A stretch of 26,067 nucleotides of DNA from Campylobacteraceae bacterium (GCA_027081065.1 JALWLW010000011.1:1-26067); one strand, 5' to 3'; positions 6,316 to 15,097 are shown, counted from the first letter of the stretch. The notes: generated by a model from the sequence alone, not told the origin. Program-made: numbers and translations.

Positions 6316-9300
6316 TTACTTCTCCTTCTTAATCACCATATAATAAACAGCAGGAATAACCAAGAGCGTCAACACAGCTGAACTCACAACCCCACCAATC
6401 ATAGGAGCAGCAATACGTTGCATTACTTCTGACCCAACGCCTGTAATATACATAATAGGTAATAATCCACCCAAAATAGCAAATACAGTCATAAGCTTTG
6501 GTCGAACTCTAAGAACTGCCCCTTCATAAATGGCATATCTAATGTTCTCTTTGGTTCTTTTGGTCACTTTTCCTACAGCTTCTTCCAAATAAATAATCAT
6601 GACAATCGCCGTCTCTGTTGCCACCCCTATAAGTGACAAAAACCCAACAACCACAGCAATAGAGAAGTTGAAGTCGAGCATATCTAAATAAATAATTCCT
6701 CCCACAGCTGCAAAAGGTAAAGTGAAAAATACAATGAGTGCATTTCTAAGATTATTTAGCCCTAAATAGATAAGAATAAAGGTGATAAACAGTGTAATAG
6801 GCACAATAAAAGTTAAACGTTTCATAGCTGATTCTAAGTATTCACTCTCTCCAGCCCATTCATAATAATACCCTGTTGGTAGTTTCAAGTCTTCTAAAAG
6901 TTTGATACCCTCTTTTTTATAAACCTGTGAGGTAACCCCTTGGTTTGGGGTAATATAGATGAAAATAACTTTTTTACCCTTTTCAGCCTTTAAAATAGAT
7001 GGTGCTTCTTTATAGTACAATCTCGCAAAGGTTTCCAAAGGAGTGTAGCCATAAGGTGTTTTAACACGTATACTTCCAATGCTGGTTAAATCTGAACGCT
7101 TACTCTGTTCATAACGTACAGAAATTGGGTAACGCTTAATACCATCATAAAGTGTAGCCACCGTTGCACCTCCGACACCATTGGAAATGGTATCTAAAAT
7201 GAGGTTTTTAGTGATTCCATATTCAGCTATTTTTTCATCATCTAAATCAATGTTTAGATAATAACCAGAATTTGCCTTGTCGGCAAAAACAGACTGTGTT
7301 CCCCCATAAGCCTTAAGCCGTTTCTCTATTACCTGTGCTTGTTTTGCTAACTCTTCAGAGGTATCCCCATAAAGTTTAATGCCCAAAGGGGTTCTAATGC
7401 CTGAGAGCAACATGTCAATTCGTCCACGAATTGGGTATGTCCATGAGTTGGTTAAGCCTTTTATTTGAAGCATCTCTTCCATGTCGTTGAGTAGTTTTTT
7501 ATAGGTCATTCCCTCTCGCCACTCGCTTTCTGGCTTAAAGGTAATAATGGTCTCAATCATCGACAAAGGTGCTGGATCAGTGGCTGTGTCAGCTCGACCA
7601 GCTTTTCCAAAGACGGTTAGCACTTCTGGAAAATTCTCTTTGAGTATTTTGTCTGTTTTTTGGGTGAGCTCTTTTGCCATGTCAATCCCAATTCCATAAG
7701 GTGTTACAGGCATATACATGTAGGTTTGCTCATTAAGTGGTGGCATAAATTCCCACTTTTGTTGTTCATAAATCCACACCCCATACGCAATCACCCCAAC
7801 AAGAACAAAAGGAACAAAAAAGCGTAACCATAATGCTCCTTTAAGCAATGGAGAATAGAGTAAAATAAAAAACTGATTTAACCAGTTTTTCTTTTCATCT
7901 AAAATTTTACCACGAATCAAATAGACCATTAAAATGGGCACAAGCGTAATAGAGATAATAGCTCCCGTTAACATGGCAAAAGTTTTAGTGTATGCCAAAG
8001 GTTTAAACAATGCCCCCTCTTGACCTGAAAGAGCAAAGATAGGTAAGAAAGAAATTACAATTAAAATTAATGCAAAGAAAATAGGTCGTCCAACTTGTTT
8101 TGCAGCATCAAGAATAACTTTTATTCTCTCGTCACCTTGCAGTTTTTCACCTCCTGCAGCTTGGAGTTTTTTGTGTACATTTTCAACCATAACAATAGAA
8201 GCATCTATCATTGCTCCAATGGCAATGGCAATACCTCCTAATGACATAATATTAGACTCAACTCCTGCCCACTTCATCCAAAGAAAAGTAATGGCGATGG
8301 TAAGAGGAAGGGTCAAAATAATCACTAAAGCAGAACGAAAATGTAATAGAAACATTAAAACAATCAGCAAAACAACTATGGACTCTTCTAAAAGTGTATG
8401 CGTTAAAGTATCAATGGCTTTAGAGATAAGGTCTGAACGGTCATAGGTGGTAATGACATCCACATCGGAGAGTTTGATTTTGTCTAACTTCTCTTTAATC
8501 TCTTGGATTACAGCATAGGCATTCTCTTTATAACGAACAATGACAATTCCTCCAATGACTTCACCCTCTCCATTTAAATCTGCCATACCACGACGATAAG
8601 AGGGTACCATATCTACAGAAGCCACATCAGAAATCTTAAGGGGTTTTCCATGATAGTGATTGTTTATCACAATGTCAGCCAAATCTTCTACTGTTTTAGC
8701 GTAACCATTGGCTTGAACTATCTGCTCATACCCATTTTCTAAAATAATCCGACCTCCACGGTCTTCATTGTTTTCTCGTATGGCTTTGGTTACCTCTTGA
8801 ATGGTTAAGCCTTGTTCTACTAGCTTTTGCTCATCAATGGTAATTTGATAATTCTTTTCAAAACCTCCAACCGTTGCTACTTCACTCACACCATTAATGC
8901 CTAAAAGTGCATATTTATAATAGTACTGTTGTAAATCATAAAGCTCTGAGAGGTCTTTGGTTTTAGAGGTTAGAGCATATTCATAAACCCATCCAATACC
9001 AGTCGCATCAGGACCCATTTTTACTTGTGCTGTTTTAGGAAAAGTAGGCAGTAGCTCATTGATTTTTTCAGCAACCCTGTCACGAGAAAAATAAATGTCA
9101 TGTCCCTCTTCAAAAATAACATAGACCAAAGCATTCTCAAATGAGGAAAAAGCACGAACGGTTTTAGCTCCTGCTACGGACATAAGTGCATTGGTTAAAG
9201 GGTAGATAATTTGGTCTTCAATGAGTTGAGGAGACTGCCCTTGCCACTTCACAGAGACAATAATCTGTGGAGGGGTAAGGTCAGGTAATGCATCAAGTGG

Positions 9301-9402
9301 TGTATTTTTAATTGCCCAAAACGACCCTAATAAAAGTAATATGGTCGTTGCCATAATTAAAAATCGATTATGCCATGAAAAGTTTATGAGTTTTTCTATC
9401 AT
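6316..9402 (-). CDS. cusA: CusA-type heavy-metal efflux RND pump (Cu/Ag)
   Basis: This 1028-residue protein is typical of heavy-metal RND inner-membrane pumps. It starts with a membrane helix followed by DALPDLTPPQ, and has large periplasmic loops between helix 1-2 and helix 7-8. The proton-relay Asp400 lies in GAMIDASIVMVEN. The three Met of the Cu/Ag-binding cluster of E. coli CusA (573, 623, 672) have counterparts at Met564 (YMYMP), Met615 (PLSMIET) and Met664 (RIDML), which favours monovalent copper/silver over zinc or cobalt. It should use proton motive force to expel metal through a CusCBA-type channel, but no membrane-fusion or outer-membrane partner is encoded in the window. The start has an AGGAG Shine-Dalgarno and a -10 TATACT. 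The frame is intact. Confidence 0.92.
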   Translation of the reverse strand: MIEKLINFSWHNRFLIMATTILLLLGSFWAIKNTPLDALPDLTPPQIIVSVKWQGQSPQLIEDQIIYPLTNALMSVAGAKTVRAFSSFENALVYVIFEEGHDIYFSRDRVAEKINELLPTFPKTAQVKMGPDATGIGWVYEYALTSKTKDLSELYDLQQYYYKYALLGINGVSEVATVGGFEKNYQITIDEQKLVEQGLTIQEVTKAIRENNEDRGGRIILENGYEQIVQANGYAKTVEDLADIVINNHYHGKPLKISDVASVDMVPSYRRGMADLNGEGEVIGGIVIVRYKENAYAVIQEIKEKLDKIKLSDVDVITTYDRSDLISKAIDTLTHTLLEESIVVLLIVLMFLLHFRSALVIILTLPLTIAITFLWMKWAGVESNIMSLGGIAIAIGAMIDASIVMVENVHKKLQAAGGEKLQGDERIKVILDAAKQVGRPIFFALILIVISFLPIFALSGQEGALFKPLAYTKTFAMLTGAIISITLVPILMVYLIRGKILDEKKNWLNQFFILLYSPLLKGALWLRFFVPFVLVGVIAYGVWIYEQQKWEFMPPLNEQTYMYMPVTPYGIGIDMAKELTQKTDKILKENFPEVLTVFGKAGRADTATDPAPLSMIETIITFKPESEWREGMTYKKLLNDMEEMLQIKGLTNSWTYPIRGRIDMLLSGIRTPLGIKLYGDTSEELAKQAQVIEKRLKAYGGTQSVFADKANSGYYLNIDLDDEKIAEYGITKNLILDTISNGVGGATVATLYDGIKRYPISVRYEQSKRSDLTSIGSIRVKTPYGYTPLETFARLYYKEAPSILKAEKGKKVIFIYITPNQGVTSQVYKKEGIKLLEDLKLPTGYYYEWAGESEYLESAMKRLTFIVPITLFITFILIYLGLNNLRNALIVFFTLPFAAVGGIIYLDMLDFNFSIAVVVGFLSLIGVATETAIVMIIYLEEAVGKVTKRTKENIRYAIYEGAVLRVRPKLMTVFAILGGLLPIMYITGVGSEVMQRIAAPMIGGVVSSAVLTLLVIPAVYYMVIKKEK

Positions 9403-9422
9403 TTTAGAACTCCTAAATAAAA

Positions 9423-9428
9423 AGTATA
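9423..9428 (-). promoter_or_regulatory. -10 box of cusA
   Basis: Minus-strand TATACT, 20 bases before the cusA start. It sits in a 10-base palindrome AAGTATACTT (9422-9431) that could also be part of an operator. No MerR- or CopY-type operator of known pattern is evident. Confidence 0.4.
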
Positions 9429-9498
9429 CTTAGAAGTAGTGTAGCTTTTTCTTTGTGTAAAGGGTGTGGAGAAGAAATAAAGTCTATAACCTATCTTC

Positions 9499-10473
9499 TT
9501 AGCTTTTAAAAATTGAAAACCTAGGTACATTTAAAATATCAAATTTTTCTGTTAAAGCATCTACTTCTTTGGCTACATTTTCCCCAATAAAAATTAATAA
9601 CGATTTTTCTTGATATGCTAGTAGTTCCTCAAAAGAGGCATCTCCAAATGAATAATTTATAAAAATAGCATTGGGTACATCTTTTACTTTAACTATCCCT
9701 TTAACTCTATAGATAAACTCTGGAATATTTTTTAAAATTTGGTCTACATCATCAAAATTAATATCTTCTTTTAGGTAAGCTACTTTTTGAGTAATGGAAT
9801 CTTTTAGGGTATGGTTAAGGTGTTTAAAGTCTTGTGCAAACTCTACTACTTCCTCGACCTTGTAAATACCTTCAAAGACCTCTTTACCCACTATGCCCTG
9901 CTCTGCCCTATGTGTTATATAGTTTTTAAATATAGGTTCACCTGTCATGGTATTTTTAATATTATACTCCTCTTTAATCTCAGCTATTTCAGATTCAAGT
10001 ATTTTAATCTCTTCTTCATTTACTAAGTCTGTCTTATTAAGTACAATAATATTTGAGCCACCCAATTGATATTTAGCTGTAGAGTTCTCTTTATAACTAG
10101 AAAAGTTTTTAGAGTCTATGACACAAATAATTCCATCGACTGAAATGCCTAAATTTTGTAATGAAAGAAAAATAGGAAAAGGCTCAGAAGCCCCAGAAGT
10201 CTCTACAAAAATAATTTCAGGACTATATTTTTCTATAATCTCTAAAACACCAGCCTCTAACTCTTCAGCCAACTGACAACAGATACAGCCCTCAGAGATC
10301 TCAAGTACTTCGCTGTGAACATTTTTAAGAATCTTACTATCAACCCCTACATCACCAAATTCATTCACAATAATGGCTATTTTTTTGTCAGCAAAGTTTT
10401 CTTTGACACTATTTGTGAGCATGGTAGTTTTACCTACACCTAAAAAACCTGTGATTACAAAAGAGGAAATCAT
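9499..10473 (-). CDS. CobW-family (COG0523) GTPase, putative metallochaperone
   Basis: This 324-residue G3E GTPase has a Walker A motif at residues 9-16 (GFLGVGKT), the CXCC metal-binding motif GCICC at 62-66, the switch-like VETSGASEP and the base-specificity motif NKTD. The C-terminal third (about 210-320) has the strand and helix pattern of a CobW_C domain. Family members insert or deliver metals, often zinc and sometimes cobalt, using GTP hydrolysis. It lies between the metal pump gene and the ferredoxin oxidoreductase clusters, separated from the latter by a strong terminator, so it is probably its own unit. The partner metal and protein cannot be read from the sequence. An AAGG Shine-Dalgarno precedes the start. 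Confidence 0.88.
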   Translation of the reverse strand: MISSFVITGFLGVGKTTMLTNSVKENFADKKIAIIVNEFGDVGVDSKILKNVHSEVLEISEGCICCQLAEELEAGVLEIIEKYSPEIIFVETSGASEPFPIFLSLQNLGISVDGIICVIDSKNFSSYKENSTAKYQLGGSNIIVLNKTDLVNEEEIKILESEIAEIKEEYNIKNTMTGEPIFKNYITHRAEQGIVGKEVFEGIYKVEEVVEFAQDFKHLNHTLKDSITQKVAYLKEDINFDDVDQILKNIPEFIYRVKGIVKVKDVPNAIFINYSFGDASFEELLAYQEKSLLIFIGENVAKEVDALTEKFDILNVPRFSIFKS

Positions 10474-10545
10474 GATAGAACCTTGAAGAAAATATTAGAA
10501 AAAGACAAAATTTGTATTTATGTAATATTTTAAAAAAATCTAAGC

Positions 10546-10573
10546 TAATAACTGTGCTTAAGCACAGTTATTA
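10546..10573 (-). terminator. Rho-independent terminator of the second 2-oxoacid oxidoreductase cluster
   Basis: A perfect 28-base inverted repeat with the core ACTGTGCTTAAGCACAGT begins 5 bases after the gamma-subunit stop. On the minus strand it is followed, after 7 bases, by a run of seven T. The GC-containing stem stands out in this AT-rich DNA. Confidence 0.8.
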
Positions 10574-10577
10574 AAAC

Positions 10578-11312
10578 TTAAGCTGTTACAAATCCAGTAT
10601 CTACTGGTACAACGTGAGATGGATCAAGTAACATAGGCTCTAAACCTACTTCTTTAGCCCATGCTTCTGATAAATCAAAAGCAGCTGATGCAGCTTCAAG
10701 GTTTTTGTTAATCAAGTCCATTTTCTTTTTAAACTTTTTCTCAATAACTGAATCCAGTGATGCAGTACCACCAGAAGCTGTATATTTTTTAAGAAATCTA
10801 TCTTTAATTCCCTCTTCAATAGCTGGTTTACCAATTGTACCTAAAGTACCAAATAATGCACCTAACATTGCCATGTTCGTTGCCAGTTCAGTACCAGCAA
10901 TATCAATAGCAAATTTAGTAAAGTCTCTTGTAAGTACTTTTACATTTTTATCAGCTAAAATCTTTTTATCTACCTCTGTTAAAAGTTCCATATCAGAGTT
11001 AATGATAACCAAACCATTGTCTTTAATACCAGCATAAAAAGGCATAGTATATGATTTACCCATAGTAACAACTTGTGGGTGATAAATCATAACAATATCT
11101 GGGTAAATTACTTCTCCTCTATCATAAATAGGTACTGTACCAATTCGTGTGTAAGACTCAGAAGGTGCCATTCTTTTTTCTGCCCCAAAAAATGGGTTAG
11201 AAACAGCGTAGTAACCTTCAGTGTCAGCAGCAGTAGCAGCAATATGTGCAGCTGTTACAGCCCCTTGCCCACCAAGAGCAGGCATTCTAATTTTAATCGA
11301 ATCTTTTGCCAT
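10578..11312 (-). CDS. 2-Oxoacid:ferredoxin oxidoreductase gamma subunit, cluster 2
   Basis: This 244-residue gamma subunit has the family motif GGQGAVTAAHI (about residues 14-24), the FFGAEKRMAPSESYTRI block, and a conserved C-terminal GGTASLDSVIEKKFKKK. In these enzymes gamma contacts the coenzyme A and electron-transfer parts of the complex. It is the last gene of the second cluster, overlaps the beta gene as TAATG, and is followed by a strong terminator. It is clearly paralogous to the gamma gene at 14384-15097, including a 50-base stretch identical at 48 positions. Pyruvate and 2-oxoglutarate specificity cannot be told apart from this subunit. Confidence 0.9.
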   Translation of the reverse strand: MAKDSIKIRMPALGGQGAVTAAHIAATAADTEGYYAVSNPFFGAEKRMAPSESYTRIGTVPIYDRGEVIYPDIVMIYHPQVVTMGKSYTMPFYAGIKDNGLVIINSDMELLTEVDKKILADKNVKVLTRDFTKFAIDIAGTELATNMAMLGALFGTLGTIGKPAIEEGIKDRFLKKYTASGGTASLDSVIEKKFKKKMDLINKNLEAASAAFDLSEAWAKEVGLEPMLLDPSHVVPVDTGFVTA

Positions 11313-12181
11313 TATAAAAGTCCTTTTGCTTTACATTCTTTTAAATATTCTTCAGCTTCTGGAGAAACATAACGGAAAGAGTCAAATCTATCTTTATCTT
11401 GCTCTTTCATTTCCCATAAACCTTCATTTGCAGCCAAACCAATTTCAAGAATACATGGTGTGTATAAGTGAATGTAGGTAGGTCCAAGTTCTCTAGCAAC
11501 AAGTACAGCTTCTCTAAGAACTTTAGCAACTTTTTTAGGTGCTGACGCTGTTAATTTAACAGAGTACTGACAACCTGAAGTTACGGCTAATTCCCACATT
11601 GGTACTTTTTCAAAAACTTTACCTTTTGGTGCCATTTTAAATACTTGACCTTTTGGTGTAGAACCAGACTCTTGTCCACCTGTGTTTGCATAAACTTCAT
11701 TATCAAAACAGATAGTCGTAATATTCTCTTGTCTAAACCATGACTGTAAAGTATAGTCAAGACCGATATCAATAGTTGCACCATCACCTGCTAAAACAAT
11801 AACATCTTTAGTTTTATCTGGGAATCTCCAGTCTAAAGTTCTTTTAATTCCAGATGCAACTGAGTTTTGGTTACCAAAAAGTGAATGCACTGTGTGTAAT
11901 GCAATGTGTGGGAACATCAATGAAGTACAACCAGTTGAATTAACAATAATGGTATCTTCTGGAATTGGAAGTGCTGTTAAGATATATCTTAATGCAGCAG
12001 CTTCTGGACAACCAGCACAAAGTGAGTGTTCTTCAAGAATCTCTTTTTTATCGGTAAGATCAGAAATACCACGATTTTTAGTTGCTGTTGCATGCCAAGT
12101 AGCATTATCCTCAAGATCAATAATGTCTTTAGGCATAATATCTCTAAACTCAGGGTTAATTTTATAAATATCTACTGACAT
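11312..12181 (-). CDS. 2-Oxoacid:ferredoxin oxidoreductase beta subunit, cluster 2
   Basis: This 289-residue thiamine-diphosphate-binding subunit carries the TPP/Mg motif GDGATIDIG ending in FDNEVYANTGGQ. It also has the Cys pattern for the proximal [4Fe-4S] cluster: Cys55 and Cys58 in EEHSLCAGC, one in STGCTS and one in TSGCQY. It decarboxylates or, in the reductive direction, carboxylates the 2-oxoacid/acyl-CoA pair together with the alpha subunit. The gene lies one base downstream of alpha and overlaps gamma by one base. Its paralogue is at 15097-15972. Confidence 0.92.
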   Translation of the reverse strand: MSVDIYKINPEFRDIMPKDIIDLEDNATWHATATKNRGISDLTDKKEILEEHSLCAGCPEAAALRYILTALPIPEDTIIVNSTGCTSLMFPHIALHTVHSLFGNQNSVASGIKRTLDWRFPDKTKDVIVLAGDGATIDIGLDYTLQSWFRQENITTICFDNEVYANTGGQESGSTPKGQVFKMAPKGKVFEKVPMWELAVTSGCQYSVKLTASAPKKVAKVLREAVLVARELGPTYIHLYTPCILEIGLAANEGLWEMKEQDKDRFDSFRYVSPEAEEYLKECKAKGLL

Positions 12182-12182
12182 A

Positions 12183-13385
12183 TTATACTCCTATATCTAT
12201 TTTCGTGAAGTCTGCAACTTCTTTAAGAATTGTCTCAACTGGCATTGACATACCACCAGCAACTCTAGGTTTCCCGACAACTTCAGCTTTAGATTTTCCA
12301 TAAAGTGCTTTTACTACTTCATTATTTAACCAACCAATAATATTAAATTCTGGTACAAAAATATATTTAGCATCTTTTGTCGCTTCAATTAACTCTTCAG
12401 TTGGGAACGGTCTAATTGTTCTTAATTTAACAACTTTTGACTTAACTCCTAATTTACTAAGCTCTCTGTTCGCTTCTTTAGCTTGATGAGATGCTGTTCC
12501 ACAAGCAACAAATACAATCTCTGCATCTTCATCACCAGTTATATGAACAAGACCTTTTAAAAAATGTTCAGCATATTTTCTTGATCTATCAGCTGCTGAA
12601 CGAACTTCCCACTGCCATGAAGCATGTGTTGCATAAGAAATATAGTTAGACTTCATTACAAATGGATCTCTAAGGAATCTTCCTGGAGGCATCTCTGAAT
12701 CAATTGGAGGTAATGGTGCTGCATATGGGTCATAAGGTGGTAATGCGATATCATCAGCTGGTAACATTACAGATTCTCTTGTATGTGATACAAAGAAACC
12801 ATCAACAGCTGTAATAACTGGCACATGTACATCTGGCTTTTCAGCTACAATGAATCCTGCAATTGTCATATCAAAAAGTTCTTGAACATTTTCTGCATAC
12901 CAAATCATACAACCAGTTTCAAGCAAGAAAGAAACTTCTAAATTATCTGGCTGAATTGTTAATGGTGAGTTAATACCTCTAGCCATTAAAATTAGTTGAC
13001 ATGGAATTCTTGTACCTGACCACATTGGAAAGTTTTCCATTGCTCTAAGTGTACCAGGACCTGATGTTGTGGTTACTGTTCTAGCACCTGCCATTGCACA
13101 ACCTGCAACCTCAGACATAACACCAAACTCATTTTCACCTCTAAAGTATGTACCAATGTAACCCTCAGCCCATAACTCACCAATAAGGTGAGCAGCTTCT
13201 GATTGTGGTGTAATTGGGTACGATACTGATGCATCTACAGTACATCTCTTCATTGCCTCTTTAACTACTTCTGAACCAGTCATGAAGTGTTTTTCTCTAG
13301 GTGCTTCAAAAAGTAAATAATCAGGCGAAACTATTTTCTGCCCTGCCCAGTTCTTTTCTGCTGTCATATCAGCTCTTTTTGTCAT
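12183..13385 (-). CDS. 2-Oxoacid:ferredoxin oxidoreductase alpha subunit, cluster 2
   Basis: This 400-residue alpha subunit has domain I with SYPITPQSEAAH, the GENEFGVMSEVAGCAMAGAR helix and TTTSGPGTLRAMEN, the standard pyrimidine-binding and substrate-pocket elements of the family. Domain II lies near the C-terminus (about 290-395). The substrate could be pyruvate or 2-oxoglutarate. The active-site loop differs from cluster 1 at several positions (GENEFG versus AEEELG; MENFPMW versus LEAIVSW), which fits the two clusters having different substrates. An almost perfect TAGGAGG Shine-Dalgarno precedes the start, and the E-like gene ends 18 bases upstream. Confidence 0.92.
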   Translation of the reverse strand: MTKRADMTAEKNWAGQKIVSPDYLLFEAPREKHFMTGSEVVKEAMKRCTVDASVSYPITPQSEAAHLIGELWAEGYIGTYFRGENEFGVMSEVAGCAMAGARTVTTTSGPGTLRAMENFPMWSGTRIPCQLILMARGINSPLTIQPDNLEVSFLLETGCMIWYAENVQELFDMTIAGFIVAEKPDVHVPVITAVDGFFVSHTRESVMLPADDIALPPYDPYAAPLPPIDSEMPPGRFLRDPFVMKSNYISYATHASWQWEVRSAADRSRKYAEHFLKGLVHITGDEDAEIVFVACGTASHQAKEANRELSKLGVKSKVVKLRTIRPFPTEELIEATKDAKYIFVPEFNIIGWLNNEVVKALYGKSKAEVVGKPRVAGGMSMPVETILKEVADFTKIDIGV

Positions 13386-13403
13386 AATAAAACCTCCTAG
13401 TCT

Positions 13404-13973
13404 TTATTTACCAAGCTCTTGCTTGACTTCTTTAGCGATTTCAATAAATCGTGCTAAATCTTCAGAATGCTGATCTCTAACAGTTGCCATAGCATCTTCG
13501 TGACCAGATAAGGCACACATTGCAATGGTATAACAATCAGTTTCAGATCTCACAATTTTCAACGCAACATTTGCATAGTGACAATGTACACCAATAAATA
13601 TACATGCCTTAATATTGTTGTGCCAAATTGTTAAGTTAGGATGGTTAGGGTTAATCTCAACTTCTGCATCAATTTTAGGATATTTTGGTCTATAATCATA
13701 CATTGGTATCATTTTAGCACCTAAAACATCTGCCATCTCTTTAATAAGTGTCGCTTTTTTCTTCGCCTCATCACTCCAAGCATATAATACTTGTGGACCA
13801 GGGAAGATAGTTGGGTTTTCACTTGTTAACATTACTCTAGCAATTTCTCTCATTGCCACTTCTTCATCAACCATATCGGTTAAAAGCATTGCTTTACCTT
13901 CTGGTGGTGTATATAACCCATCATAAGTTGCAACTGGATACGGTGAATAATCAGCCGGGCCTAAATTTGCCAT
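13404..13973 (-). CDS. Fifth (E-like) subunit of 2-oxoacid:ferredoxin oxidoreductase, cluster 2
   Basis: This 189-residue protein is paralogous to the one at 17168-17881. Shared blocks are NPTIFPGPQVL, DYRPKYPKID, EINPNHPNLTI, FIGVHCHYAN and CYTIAMCALSGHE. The fold pattern and motifs recall the CODH beta/acetyl-CoA synthase epsilon family, which is how I remember such genes being labelled in related genomes. The equivalent in Hydrogenobacter five-subunit enzymes is the E subunit (PorE/ForE), whose exact job is not known to me. It lacks the C-terminal extension of about 46 residues seen in cluster 1. A good AGGAG Shine-Dalgarno supports the start. It is the first gene of cluster 2, after a 173-base spacer. 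Confidence 0.78.
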   Translation of the reverse strand: MANLGPADYSPYPVATYDGLYTPPEGKAMLLTDMVDEEVAMREIARVMLTSENPTIFPGPQVLYAWSDEAKKKATLIKEMADVLGAKMIPMYDYRPKYPKIDAEVEINPNHPNLTIWHNNIKACIFIGVHCHYANVALKIVRSETDCYTIAMCALSGHEDAMATVRDQHSEDLARFIEIAKEVKQELGK

Positions 13974-14004
13974 ATTGTCTCCTAATATATTTATACTTCC
14001 ATTA

Positions 14005-14068
14005 TGCCATGTGCGTAAAGTTTAACTTCATTCTAATAAGTATGAGGATAAATCTTAAACACATGGCA
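14005..14068. repeat. Inverted repeat TGCCATGTG...CACATGGCA upstream of cluster 2
   Basis: The arms TGCCATGTG (14005-14013) and CACATGGCA (14060-14068) are perfectly complementary over 9 bases. A second inner pair, GTTTAA (14020-14025) and TTAAAC (14055-14060), could extend the stem after a bulge. It lies 32 bases before the cluster 2 E-like start, so it could form in the leader of a cluster 2 transcript or in read-through from cluster 1. Confidence 0.6.
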
Positions 14069-14080
14069 GAACAGTGTGTG

Positions 14081-14100
14081 CTCTTGTAGGTTTACAAGAG
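14081..14100. repeat. 8-bp stem-loop in the spacer between the two clusters
   Basis: CTCTTGTA, loop GGTT, TACAAGAG form a perfect hairpin. It has no T-run after it on the minus strand, so it is not a standard terminator. Confidence 0.6.
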
Positions 14101-14116
14101 GAGTTGAGCAGTGATA

Positions 14117-14134
14117 TGAGGAGTAAACTCCTCA
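14117..14134 (-). repeat. GC-rich stem-loop after the ferredoxin-like subunit gene
   Basis: TGAGGAG, loop TAAA, CTCCTCA form a 7-bp hairpin 13 bases after the ferredoxin-like subunit stop. No run of T follows on the minus strand, so it may be an mRNA 3'-end stabiliser or processing site rather than a terminator. Confidence 0.55.
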
Positions 14135-14146
14135 CATCCAAAGGAA

Positions 14147-14371
14147 TTATCCTTCAGTTGATACCATTGCCATTTCAATACAATTTCTGTCAAGAAGATC
14201 AGAACAAACGTATACACAAATTGCACATCCCTTACATCTATCTTCATCAACCCATGAAGTTTTATTTTTTTCATCATACATTAATGTATTTGCTTCTGGA
14301 CAGTAAAGTGTACACATGTTACACTTATACTCTGAACATTTATCCGAATCAACTTTTGCTACGTAGTACAT
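14147..14371 (-). CDS. Ferredoxin-like (delta) subunit, 2x[4Fe-4S], of 2-oxoacid oxidoreductase
   Basis: This 74-residue protein has two Cys clusters: CSEYKCNMCTLYCP (Cys12, 17, 20, 24) and CKGCAICVYVC (Cys46, 49, 52, 56). The first has a four-residue first gap in place of the usual two. It passes electrons between the beta-subunit cluster and external ferredoxin. It lies 12 bases after the cluster 1 gamma gene with a clear AAGGA Shine-Dalgarno. There is no delta gene in cluster 2, so this one may serve both enzymes. Confidence 0.9.
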   Translation of the reverse strand: MYYVAKVDSDKCSEYKCNMCTLYCPEANTLMYDEKNKTSWVDEDRCKGCAICVYVCSDLLDRNCIEMAMVSTEG

Positions 14372-14383
14372 TTTTATCCTTTG

Positions 14384-15097
14384 TTATATTTCAATTTTAG
14401 TAATTAGAGGGGCATTTTCTAAATCAATAGAAGCAGCCATCTCAAAAGTTTTGTTAATTACTTCCATATTTTTAGCAAGTAACTCTTCTTTTTTCTTAAA
14501 CTTTTTCTCAATAGCTGAATCCAGTGATGCTGTACCACCAGAAGCAACAAATGAGTTTCCCAAGAATCTTTCTCTTACAGCTGCTTCGATATTGTCTTTA
14601 TCAACAAGACCAGTTACACCAAGAACCATACCCATCATTGCCATGTTAGTAGCAAGTTCAGTACCAGCAACTTGCATTGCCAATTCAGTTGCTTCAAATT
14701 GAATAACTTTTGCATTAAGTCTATTTAATACCTCTTTATCTTCATCAGCAAGAACATCAATATCAGAGTTAATGATGATTAATGAATCTTTTTTAAGACC
14801 TGTGTAAAAAGGCATTGTATAAGACTTACCATGTGTTACAACTTGTGAATGATAAATCATAATAATATCTGGATAAACAACTTCACCAACTTCATAAATT
14901 GGCTCTGAAGATGCTCTTACATATGCTTCAACTGGTGCCATTCTTTTCTCTGAACCAAAAAATGGTACTAGAGATGCATACTTACCAGCATTGTCCATTG
15001 AGGCTCCAAGAATGTGGGCAGAGGTAACAACCCCTTGTCCACCAAGCCCTGAAATTCTCATGTTATATCTTTTTCTATTTACGATTGACTCTGACAT
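14384..15097 (-). CDS. 2-Oxoacid:ferredoxin oxidoreductase gamma subunit, cluster 1
   Basis: This 237-residue gamma subunit has GLGGQGVVTSAHI near residues 17-29, the FFGSEKRMAPVEAYVRA block and the C-terminal GGTASLDSAIEKKFKKK. It starts inside the beta stop as TAATG. Compared with its cluster 2 paralogue, the N-terminus is four residues longer, the C-terminus is shorter, and the sequence just before GGQG is SGL rather than PAL. Electron transfer is handed to the ferredoxin-like gene 12 bases downstream. Confidence 0.9.
   Translation of the reverse strand: MSESIVNRKRYNMRISGLGGQGVVTSAHILGASMDNAGKYASLVPFFGSEKRMAPVEAYVRASSEPIYEVGEVVYPDIIMIYHSQVVTHGKSYTMPFYTGLKKDSLIIINSDIDVLADEDKEVLNRLNAKVIQFEATELAMQVAGTELATNMAMMGMVLGVTGLVDKDNIEAAVRERFLGNSFVASGGTASLDSAIEKKFKKKEELLAKNMEVINKTFEMAASIDLENAPLITKIEI

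Noticed and set aside
8171..8446. Plus-strand 91-residue frame within cusA
   Set aside because: Antisense to conserved RND coding sequence; it is a by-product of that gene's codon use.
10705..12167. Several plus-strand frames (10705-11037, 11073-11372, 11221-11481, 11892-12167)
   Set aside because: All are antisense to well-supported oxidoreductase subunits and show no family features.
14092..14277. Minus-strand frame overlapping the ferredoxin-like subunit
   Set aside because: Out of frame with the clear 2x[4Fe-4S] protein at 14147-14371, and without motifs.
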